The notes beneath the pieces were generated by a model, which saw nothing but the letters and a program-made list of their open reading frames with translations, was not told the DNA's origin and searched no databases. A program made the position numbers and the translations under genes. A stretch of 6,029 nt of DNA. Source: Chloroflexota bacterium. Lineage in GTDB: Bacteria > Chloroflexota > Anaerolineae > UBA7937 > B3-Chlor. The stretch spans positions 1 through 6,029 of the forward strand of contig JAUWYD010000076.1 of assembly GCA_030616025.1 (NCBI GenBank), given 5' to 3'. Every line of letters begins with the position of its first letter. Position 1 is the stretch's first letter. Positions 1-5,075 of this stretch are shown here, piece after piece.

Positions 1-55
1 CGCAGAACTTACTCCCGTCCTTGTTTGAAGCTCCGCAGTGAGGACAGTTGATCAT
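1..55 (-). CDS. Zinc-ribbon protein, N-terminal fragment cut by window edge
   Basis: Reading the minus strand from an ATG at 55 gives MINCPHCGASNKDGSKFC before the window ends, 18 codons with no stop. The pattern Cys-x2-Cys-Gly-(Ala)...(Gly)-x-Lys-Phe-Cys is the start of the common bacterial zinc-ribbon (double zinc ribbon / zinc_ribbon_2 type), in which a second Cys pair, here C18 and an expected C21 outside the window, completes one Zn site. Its ATG overlaps the TGA of the upstream membrane-protein gene (ATGA, 52-55), the usual sign of translational coupling. A weak purine stretch (GAAGGGGG, about 62-69) lies upstream on the minus strand. Such ribbons are often fused to membrane segments or other domains; what follows here cannot be seen. 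Fold confidence is high, function unknown. Confidence 0.85.
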   Translation of the reverse strand, partial: MINCPHCGASNKDGSKFC

Positions 56-711
56 TGAGAGCTGCCCCCTTCACCACCATACGGACGATCAATGCCCATT
101 AGAACTCGCACACCGGTAGCGATGGTTCCCAAAGCAACACCGATGATGATGCCCCGCACCCCAGCGGTACTGGGGACATCCAGTATCCACTCTTTTGCTG
201 CGGGAACGAACTCACTGAGATAGCTCCCTACGGGGACCTGGCCGAGGAGTACCACAATCACTGCCGCGACAAACGCCAAGGATTCCAGGCTGCGAAGGCG
301 AAAACCTCGGTAGGCGGCTCTTGCGACGTAGAAGGCCAGCAAGGAGAAGGTGGCCGCCTGGAGGGGAAACTGGACATTGTCAAAGATCCATGTGACGGCA
401 GAGCTTTCGGGGCCTGGTATTCCGCCCACCAACACGACCAAAGCAATTATCACCAGGAAAATGCTGTACAGCCAGCCCTCCTCTCGCCTGGCGATCTTCC
501 TGGCATGAACTATCAGAACGTTGAGCAGGCCGAGGAGTAGGGCAAAGGCGACGACGATTACTGCCGATTCGACGAAGAAACTCCCTAGAGCGTTGATGTG
601 CCTTTCATCGAAGAAGAAGTCAACCAGCATCAGGGATCCTATGGCCATGGCTATCGCCATAGGGACCGAGCGTTTCATACCCAACGCAACAGCGTCGACC
701 ATCCTTCTCAT
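52..711 (-). CDS. Polytopic membrane protein of unknown function (about six membrane segments)
   Basis: This 219-aa integral membrane protein has hydrophobic stretches at about residues 17-34, 44-68, 80-98, 115-133, 143-162 and 183-206. Basic residues cluster at 69-76 (HARKIARR) and 131-140 (RAAYRGFRLR), which would place those loops in the cytoplasm. The C-terminal part, with VPSTAGVRG followed by a Gly/Ala-rich helix and GIDRPYGGEGG, looks like the most conserved-type segment, and the tail is short, Gly/Ser-rich and hydrophilic. There is no signal peptide and no motif I can tie to transport or catalysis. The ATG at 711 is preceded by GAAGG with 7 nt spacing on the minus strand, which supports it over Met4 or Met12. 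It lies 53 nt after the DUF6754-like gene and overlaps the zinc-ribbon gene by 4 nt, so a role in a complex with those products is likely. Real gene: high confidence; function: none assigned. Confidence 0.85.
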   Translation of the reverse strand: MRRMVDAVALGMKRSVPMAIAMAIGSLMLVDFFFDERHINALGSFFVESAVIVVAFALLLGLLNVLIVHARKIARREEGWLYSIFLVIIALVVLVGGIPGPESSAVTWIFDNVQFPLQAATFSLLAFYVARAAYRGFRLRSLESLAFVAAVIVVLLGQVPVGSYLSEFVPAAKEWILDVPSTAGVRGIIIGVALGTIATGVRVLMGIDRPYGGEGGSSQ

Positions 712-764
712 CTAGGTACCTTCTGGTGACAGTTGCAGGACTTGCCCTGGACCATCATCACAGA

Positions 765-1544
765 TCAGGCCAGACTCCTTACCAGGACGCCGACTACGAT
801 AGTGATTATGACGGCCGTTCTCAGCCAGTCCTGAGTTGCCAGACTGGCGATGTGACTGGTCCTCTTGAGCAAATAGGCGCCAGCGGCAAATATCTCCTCG
901 CCTATCAGCGAATGATCCACCGATGCGTAGACGAAAGGCAGTATCTGGGGAGCGGTGGTTCCAGCAACTTGACCGATCTCCCTTCGTGCGGCGACTTCAC
1001 TCATCAGCAGGAACTCATCGCTGAAGTTGCCCACCATGATGTTGCCGGCCACCTCACCATGGTCCAGGATGTCCGTCACCCCTGCGGCGTAAGCCACTTT
1101 GTTAGACGAGATGAAGCGCACGGAAGTGGGATCGTACTCATCGAGGCGTCCGCAAGCGGCATAAGCATTTCGCAGCACATCCTGGGCTACCGGCAAGAGC
1201 GAGGGATCGGACACGGTGACAATGGGTTTCAGACCCGAGGCCGCCGCTTGAGCGGCGATGTGCTCCAGAATCGTGAGCCCGGCCAAGGATTCCACCGTGA
1301 CCGCGGTACCTATCCCACCAGTCCCCATCGACACATGCAACGAGCGTCCGCTCTCAGTCGCCTGTCCCACGTACTCGCGCAAGGCCTCATAGCCGGGGAT
1401 GGAGCGTAGAACGGGCTTTCCCCTCTCCCTTATTCGACGATTGAAGATGAGGAGCAGGGGAAAGAAGGGCAGCAGCAGCGCAAACATCAAAGCTTGCTGC
1501 TCACCTATCCCGAGGTTATTGAGAATAGAGGTTATCGTCTCCAA
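765..1544 (-). CDS. DUF6754-like membrane-anchored protein
   Basis: This 259-aa protein of unknown function matches my recollection of the DUF6754 family (bacterial and archaeal membrane proteins). A membrane helix at about 18-34 is followed by a strongly basic stretch (NRRIRERGK, 35-43), a globular domain at about 45-235 and a C-terminal helix at about 241-256. By the positive-inside rule the globular domain is cytoplasmic. The domain carries a Gly-rich segment (GTGGIGTAVTVES, 74-86), a helix, and KPIVTVSDPSLL (106-117), an alternating pattern that could be Rossmann-like; nucleotide binding is only a guess. The start is not certain. A TTG at 1544 gives the stated length, but the strongest purine run (GGGAGG) ends only about 2 nt before it, leaving AAGG(G) about 9 nt upstream as the likelier ribosome site. 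It starts 26 nt after the 93-aa gene and precedes the polytopic protein. Confidence 0.85.
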   Translation of the reverse strand: METITSILNNLGIGEQQALMFALLLPFFPLLLIFNRRIRERGKPVLRSIPGYEALREYVGQATESGRSLHVSMGTGGIGTAVTVESLAGLTILEHIAAQAAASGLKPIVTVSDPSLLPVAQDVLRNAYAACGRLDEYDPTSVRFISSNKVAYAAGVTDILDHGEVAGNIMVGNFSDEFLLMSEVAARREIGQVAGTTAPQILPFVYASVDHSLIGEEIFAAGAYLLKRTSHIASLATQDWLRTAVIITIVVGVLVRSLA

Positions 1545-1570
1545 GACCTCCCCCCTTCAGAAGGAGCAGG

Positions 1571-1852
1571 CTATTCCGAGGTACTCAAGCCGTGCTGCAA
1601 CTCCTCCAAGCGACAGATGACGCGCTCTATGTTGCTCCTGTCCTCGAGGAGCAAAACGTATTCTTCCAGTGAGACATCATCCAGGAACATCGTCAGGAGA
1701 GGTTGGAACGCCAAGAGGCTCTGGCTGGCTATGAAGCTGAGGGGCTTGTGTGTCTCAAGAAAGGCGACGGCCGGAGTGGCCAAACTCCAGCTATCCAATC
1801 GGCGCGCCAGGCCTTCAATCAGCTGATCTCGGCGATCAGCGCTCAGTTTCAC
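1571..1852 (-). CDS. Small helical conserved-looking protein (93 aa), unknown function
   Basis: This is probably the first gene of the minus-strand cluster. The 93-aa product has no signal peptide or Cys. It appears all-helical: a basic amphipathic N-terminal helix (about 5-22, DRRDQLIEGLARRLD), a hydrophobic middle (about 25-57) containing FLETHKPLSFIASQ (31-44) and QPLLTMFL, and an acidic C-terminal helix (about 60-88, EEYVLLLEDRSNIERVICRLEE). The middle is amphipathic and too broken for a clear transmembrane helix, so I infer a soluble or membrane-peripheral protein. The HKPLSF segment reads like a family signature, but I cannot name the family. The start is a GTG at 1852, with GAGGGGG on the minus strand at 1868-1862 (9 nt spacing). 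The next gene follows after 26 nt. Clustering with a DUF6754-like protein and a polytopic protein suggests an accessory subunit. Confidence 0.75.
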   Translation of the reverse strand: MKLSADRRDQLIEGLARRLDSWSLATPAVAFLETHKPLSFIASQSLLAFQPLLTMFLDDVSLEEYVLLLEDRSNIERVICRLEELQHGLSTSE

Positions 1853-1873
1853 CTTCCCCGTCCCCCTCTATTG

Positions 1874-1898
1874 GTGCCTGGGCACACTGCATCCAGTG
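1874..1898. repeat. Paired inverted repeats in the minus-strand leader
   Basis: Two perfect short inverted repeats abut here: GTGCC-TG-GGCAC (1874-1885) and CACTG-CATC-CAGTG (1885-1898), the second a 5-bp stem with a 4-nt loop. They lie 22-46 nt before the GTG of the 93-aa gene, just upstream of its purine-rich ribosome site. They may form mutually exclusive leader hairpins or a protein-binding site; no T-tail, so not a terminator. Confidence 0.4.
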
Positions 1899-1978
1899 GG
1901 TTCGCTCCGCTCGCCGTTCACTCAAAGCACGTGATTCCCTGGATTAGAAACTTTGTTCTACTAAATGAGGCCCGCTGA

Positions 1979-2000
1979 GAGACGCCAGGCGGTAGGTCTC
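1979..2000. repeat. Inverted repeat near the start of the minus-strand transcript
   Basis: GAGAC (1979-1983) and GTCTC (1996-2000) are a perfect 5-bp inverted pair with a 12-nt loop that can add CC/GG (1985-1986 with 1991-1992) inside. Relative to the predicted start at about 2006, this falls in roughly the first 6-28 nt of the minus-strand transcript, where it could be an operator or a stabilising 5' hairpin. The arms are short. Confidence 0.35.
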
Positions 2001-2012
2001 GATGTATATATA

Positions 2013-2041
2013 AGTATAGCACCCAACAGGCAACAAGACAA
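2013..2041 (-). promoter_or_regulatory. Predicted sigma-70 promoter of the minus-strand cluster
   Basis: On the minus strand a -35 TTGTCT (2041-2036, 4 of 6 to TTGACA) is followed by a 17-nt spacer and a -10 TATACT (2018-2013, 5 of 6 to TATAAT), preceded by TGC, which makes an extended -10. Transcription would begin near 2006, leaving a leader of about 150 nt before the GTG at 1852. The surrounding TATATATA tract offers overlapping weaker alternatives (for example TTATAT with a -35 at TTGTTG, also 17 nt apart). Read from consensus only. Confidence 0.55.
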
Positions 2042-2052
2042 GCAACCACGAC

Positions 2053-2157
2053 GGGAGGTTCGTACCCACCTTGAACAGGTTCCTCCCTCGGTGGAGCAGC
2101 CACACGGAGCGTGAGTTCTGGCTCCCTAACTGGTAATGAGGGGCGCAGTCTCCCCTC
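2053..2157. repeat. Three successive inverted repeats between the divergent promoters
   Basis: Three perfect inverted pairs follow one another in the stretch between the two -35 elements: GGGAGG/CCTCCC (2053-2058 with 2082-2087, inner ACC/GGT at 2068-2070 and 2078-2080), GGAGC/GCTCC (2106-2110 with 2121-2125, 10-nt loop; a second GGAGC copy at 2093-2097), and GAGGGG/CCCCTC (2138-2143 with 2152-2157, 8-nt loop). The last sits directly upstream of the plus -35. None is followed by a T-run. Candidate regulator sites or a structured RNA. Confidence 0.4.
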
Positions 2158-2162
2158 TGGTT

Positions 2163-2191
2163 TAGACAATCGGCAGCGGATGTGATAGAAT
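2163..2191 (+). promoter_or_regulatory. Predicted sigma-70 promoter of the udg-ftsK-menA operon
   Basis: A -35 TAGACA (2163-2168, 5 of 6 to TTGACA), a 17-nt spacer and a -10 TAGAAT (2186-2191, 5 of 6) preceded by TGA (extended -10, TG at 2183-2184) form the best promoter I can see upstream of the plus-strand genes. Transcription would start near 2197-2198, giving a leader of about 90 nt before the GTG at 2287. I see no separate promoter before ftsK or the prenyltransferase, whose starts lie inside upstream genes. Confidence 0.6.
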
Positions 2192-2219
2192 CTCGTAGCT
2201 GCGATGACGGGGTTCATTG

Positions 2220-2241
2220 GCCACCAGGTAGGAGTGGTGGT
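2220..2241 (+). promoter_or_regulatory. Hairpin in the udg leader
   Basis: CCACCA (2221-2226) pairs with TGGTGG (2235-2240), closed further by a G-T wobble (2220 with 2241), for a 7-bp stem with an 8-nt loop. It lies 32 nt upstream of the udg ribosome site, inside the predicted plus-strand leader. It does not overlap the ribosome site, so any effect would need an alternative fold. Not a match to a riboswitch I recognise. Confidence 0.35.
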
Positions 2242-2272
2242 GAGCTGTGATGGGGGGTTCCGTTTCCATAAT

Positions 2273-2279
2273 GAGGAGG
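2273..2279 (+). promoter_or_regulatory. Ribosome binding site that decides the udg start
   Basis: GAGGAGG is a strong Shine-Dalgarno match. It ends 7 nt before GTG 2287 but only 1 nt before the in-frame TTG 2281, so GTG 2287 is the better start. Confidence 0.75.
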
Positions 2280-2286
2280 CTTGTCT

Positions 2287-2889
2287 GTGTCTGCATTGAC
2301 TGAGTTCTACGAGGAGATTGCCAACTGCGAGCGCTGTATCCTGTCCCAAGCACGCAAGAACACCGTGCCCGGCGAGGGCCCAGAGGACGCGGAGATTATG
2401 TTCATCGGGGAAGGCCCGGGTTTCCACGAAGACCAACAGGGGCGTCCCTTCGTCGGGTCGGCGGGCCGCTTCCTTGAGGAACTGCTGGAGGACATCGGTC
2501 TGAGGAGAGAAGAGGTCTACATCTGCAACGTAATCAAGTGCCGTCCCCCAAGCAACCGCGACCCCCTGCCTGAAGAGATCGAGGCCTGCAAACCCTACCT
2601 CGACAGGCAGATCGAACTCCTCTCGCCCAGAATGATCGTGACTCTGGGCCGCTTCTCCATGGAACGGTACTTCCCTGGAGCCAAGATCTCCCACATTCAC
2701 GGGCAGCCGCGCAAGGTGGGAGGCATTATCTACTACCCTATGTACCACCCTGCTGCGGCCTTGCACCAGCCGAAATGGCGCCAGGTGGTCAAGGAGGACA
2801 TGTCCAAGATCCCTCAGGTTCTGGCCGAAGCAGACAGGATCGCCGAAATGGAGCTTCCGCAGGATGCTGAGCAATTGAGCCTCTTCTAA
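2287..2889 (+). CDS. udg: Type-4 (family 4) uracil-DNA glycosylase, [4Fe-4S]
   Basis: The enzyme removes uracil, from cytosine deamination or misincorporation, from DNA by cleaving the N-glycosidic bond, the first step of base-excision repair. From the GTG start it is 200 aa, the usual family-4 length. The four cluster-binding cysteines are present at C14, C17, C85 and C101, with C-x2-C and a 16-residue step between the last two as in the Thermus enzyme. Motif A is GEGPGFHED (41-49; many members have GEAPG), then QGRPFVG with F55 expected to stack on uracil. NVIKCRPPSNRDP follows (81-93), and motif B is HPAA (154-157). The C-terminal tail ends in a QLSLF peptide (about 196-200), reminiscent of a sliding-clamp-binding motif. 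An in-frame TTG at 2281 would add two residues but is too close to the ribosome site. The stop overlaps the ftsK start (TAATG). It is the first gene of the operon. Confidence 0.95.
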   Translation: MSALTEFYEEIANCERCILSQARKNTVPGEGPEDAEIMFIGEGPGFHEDQQGRPFVGSAGRFLEELLEDIGLRREEVYICNVIKCRPPSNRDPLPEEIEACKPYLDRQIELLSPRMIVTLGRFSMERYFPGAKISHIHGQPRKVGGIIYYPMYHPAAALHQPKWRQVVKEDMSKIPQVLAEADRIAEMELPQDAEQLSLF

Positions 2890-5075
2890 TGAACATGCCC
2901 GCCAAGACGCGCCCACGAAAAGGAACGCCTGCCCTGAGGGTGAGAATAGCAGCTCTTGCCCTCTTGGGCTGCGCTGCGGTCACCGGACTCAGTCTGGCCT
3001 CCGTCACCCGAGACCCGCTGACGGAAGGCTGGATCCTATTGTTGCGCCGATTCTTTGGCTGGGGTGTGTATGCCATCCCCGTAGCCCTGGGAGCCGTGGG
3101 CTTCTGGCTGCTCCTCCAGAGCCTCGGGCGTGAACCCGGCTTCCAATGGGGGAGGACGCTGGGCGCGACCTTGCTCTCCGTTGCCTGCGTGACCGCCATC
3201 CATCTGCTTTCGTTCCCTGATGATGCTCAACAGCTCGCTGCGGAAGGCGGTGGAGGAGGCTACGTGGGATGGTTCGTGAGCCAGGCACTCACAGTGAGCA
3301 TTGGCAGCATCGGAGCCTACGTCACGCTGGCCGCGATGGGCATAGTCGGCGCCATTATGCTCTTCGGCGTCTCCATAGTACAGATGGGAGCATACCTCAG
3401 ACGAGCCTCGATGGACCTGAGGAACCTGTATCGCGATCACTATCCCAAGCTCCAGATCCGCCGTGCGTCCAAGGACGAAAGGGTAGCCTCACGCGTGGCT
3501 GAGAAGGTGTCCGACTTGTTGAGACCCTCACCATTCGAAGAGGAATCCCCTCAAAAGAAGGACACTCTCCCAGTTCCACGGATCATCGTTGGCGGCAAGG
3601 AATGGAACCTGCCTTCGGTCGAGAACATCCTGCAGGAGAACATCGGGCAGGAGCTCAGTGAGACGGAAGTAAGACGGAAGCTACAGATCATCGAAGACAC
3701 TCTGCACAGCTTTGGAGTTCCCGCCAAGGTGGTCGAGGTCAATCAGGGCCCCACCGTCACCCAGTTCGGCGTCGAGCCGGGGTACGTGGAACGAAAGGCC
3801 CGAGACGGCAAGATGACCCAGGCCAAGGTCAAGGTCAGCAAGATCGATGCGCTGGCCCGAGACCTGGCCCTGGCCCTGGCTGCCGCCCCGATACGGATCG
3901 AAGCCCCGGTGCCGGGTCGCTCCATCATCGGCGTCGAGGTCCCCAACGATGAGGTCTCTCTGGTGTCCCTGCGAGGGGTGATGGAATCAGACGAATTCCG
4001 GCAAGAGACCTCCAAACTCAAGATCGCCCTGGGCGAGGACGTATCAGGGGCACCGGTGGTGGCCGACCTCGGGAGGATGCCCCATCTCCTCATCGCGGGC
4101 GCCACCGGCTCCGGGAAGAGCGTGTGCATCAACTCCATCGTGACCTGCCTCCTCTTCAACAGCACCCCCGACGACTTGAGACTGTTGATGATCGACCCGA
4201 AGAGGGTGGAACTGGTCAACTTCAACGGTATTCCCCATCTCCTCTCGCCGGTGGTGGTGGAGATCGAGGGCGTGGTGGGAACTCTGAAGTGGGTGCTGCG
4301 GGAGATGGATCGCCGCTACAAGCTTCTCTCCGAAGCGCAGGCTCGCAATATCGACCACTATAACCAGAGGTTGCTTCAACAGGGAGAGAGGCCGCTTCCC
4401 TGCATCGTGGTGGTGGTGGACGAACTGGCCGACCTGATGATGGTCGCGCCCGACCAGGTCGAAAGCTCGCTCTGTCGCCTGGCCCAGATGTCCAGGGCGA
4501 CGGGAATACATCTCATCATAGCGACCCAGCGCCCGTCGGTGGACGTGGTCACGGGCCTGATCAAGGCCAACTTCCCAGCGCGCATATCCTTCGCCGTGAC
4601 CTCCCGTGCGGATTCGCGCGTGGTGTTGGACAAGGGCGGGGCGGAGAAGCTTCTGGGAAGAGGGGACATGCTGTACATAGCCTCGGATTCCTCCACGCCG
4701 GTGCGCCTCCAAGGCTGTTTCGTTTCGGACGAGGAGCTAGAGAAACTGGTGCTGTCCTGGAAGGGACTGAAGATCCCCACAGAGGCTGCGAAGGAGGAGT
4801 TGGTTCAGCAGCCATTGTGGTCTGACGTCGCCGCCGTTCCTGAGGAAAAGGACGAGCAAGAGGACGAACTCCTGGAGGAAGCCATCAACGTCGTGAGGCG
4901 AGAGAAGCGGGCTTCGATAACATTCCTGCAGCGCCGCCTGCGCATCGGCTATGTGCGGGCCGCCCGCCTGATAGACTTCCTAGAAGAGAAGGGGACCATC
5001 GGACCAGCGGAGGGTCCGGGTCATTCCCGCAAGGTATTGGAGATGGAAGAGGAGGTACCATGGCCGACACCGTAG
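2889..5075 (+). CDS. ftsK: FtsK/SpoIIIE-family DNA translocase
   Basis: This septum-located hexameric ATPase pumps chromosomal DNA during division and normally helps resolve chromosome dimers. The 728-aa product is complete. The N-terminal membrane domain has hydrophobic stretches at about 18-40, 57-79, 88-108 and 125-165, with a Gly run (120-124) in a loop. The linker is short (about 166-230), so it is built like SpoIIIE rather than the long E. coli FtsK. The alpha domain starts near LPSVENIL (241) and carries an extended loop (PGYVERK..., 297-319). The RecA-like motor has Walker A GATGSGKS (404-411), Walker B IVVVVDE (506-512), ATQRPSVDVVTG (545-556) and SRADSRVVLDKGGAEKLLGRGDM (572-594). 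The gamma winged helix spans about 659-720 (RIGYVRAARLID, 685-696). ATG 2889 overlaps the udg stop; a second ATG lies 6 nt on. Ribosome site weak, so coupling to udg is likely. Confidence 0.97.
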   Translation: MNMPAKTRPRKGTPALRVRIAALALLGCAAVTGLSLASVTRDPLTEGWILLLRRFFGWGVYAIPVALGAVGFWLLLQSLGREPGFQWGRTLGATLLSVACVTAIHLLSFPDDAQQLAAEGGGGGYVGWFVSQALTVSIGSIGAYVTLAAMGIVGAIMLFGVSIVQMGAYLRRASMDLRNLYRDHYPKLQIRRASKDERVASRVAEKVSDLLRPSPFEEESPQKKDTLPVPRIIVGGKEWNLPSVENILQENIGQELSETEVRRKLQIIEDTLHSFGVPAKVVEVNQGPTVTQFGVEPGYVERKARDGKMTQAKVKVSKIDALARDLALALAAAPIRIEAPVPGRSIIGVEVPNDEVSLVSLRGVMESDEFRQETSKLKIALGEDVSGAPVVADLGRMPHLLIAGATGSGKSVCINSIVTCLLFNSTPDDLRLLMIDPKRVELVNFNGIPHLLSPVVVEIEGVVGTLKWVLREMDRRYKLLSEAQARNIDHYNQRLLQQGERPLPCIVVVVDELADLMMVAPDQVESSLCRLAQMSRATGIHLIIATQRPSVDVVTGLIKANFPARISFAVTSRADSRVVLDKGGAEKLLGRGDMLYIASDSSTPVRLQGCFVSDEELEKLVLSWKGLKIPTEAAKEELVQQPLWSDVAAVPEEKDEQEDELLEEAINVVRREKRASITFLQRRLRIGYVRAARLIDFLEEKGTIGPAEGPGHSRKVLEMEEEVPWPTP
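5050..5055 (+). promoter_or_regulatory. Ribosome binding site for the prenyltransferase, inside ftsK
   Basis: AGGAGG lies within the last codons of ftsK, 4 nt before the ATG at 5060. It is a strong match at a slightly short distance, and supports this start and translation coupled to ftsK termination at 5075. Confidence 0.65.

Larger units (their letters stand above)
1853..2286. other. Divergent intergenic region, non-coding
   Basis: About 430 bp separate the divergent clusters. The region holds two outward-facing promoters, two leaders (about 150 nt minus, about 90 nt plus) and several short perfect inverted repeats listed separately. No convincing gene, tRNA or intrinsic terminator is visible; the open frames crossing it are continuations of antisense frames under the glycosylase gene or lack a ribosome site. 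One AT-rich tract (about 2003-2018, TATATATAAGTATA) stands out from the GC-rich surroundings and coincides with the minus-strand -10 region. Confidence 0.7.

Noticed and set aside
726..1409. 227-codon plus-strand open frame
   Set aside because: Antisense to the DUF6754-like gene. The translation is His/Gly/Arg-rich and unfolded-looking, while the minus-strand frame gives clear membrane helices and a globular domain.
1928..1933. CACGTG palindrome as an operator
   Set aside because: A lone 6-bp palindrome is expected by chance and is not extended by flanking symmetry.
2053..2071. tRNA-like T-arm sequence (GGTTCGTACCC)
   Set aside because: The flanking T-stem has a mismatch, and no acceptor stem, anticodon arm or 3' CCA-type end can be built around it.
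2138..2165. GAGGGG/CCCCTC hairpin as an intrinsic terminator
   Set aside because: Only GGTTTAG follows, not a T-run, and no gene ends upstream on that strand.
2204..2299. 31-codon leader ORF overlapping the udg start (ATG 2204, TGA 2297-2299)
   Set aside because: It has no ribosome site, starts only about 6 nt after the predicted transcription start, and shows no regulatory codon run. The overlap is mentioned only in case ribosome profiling shows otherwise.
1918..2916. 332-codon minus-strand open frame
   Set aside because: Most of it is antisense to the uracil glycosylase, whose motifs are unmistakable. The remainder crosses the spacer and reads as low-complexity, Pro/Arg-rich nonsense with no family resemblance.
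4044..4712. 222-codon minus-strand open frame under ftsK
   Set aside because: Antisense shadow of the FtsK motor domain; His/Arg-rich composition is the usual result of reading a GC-rich gene backwards.
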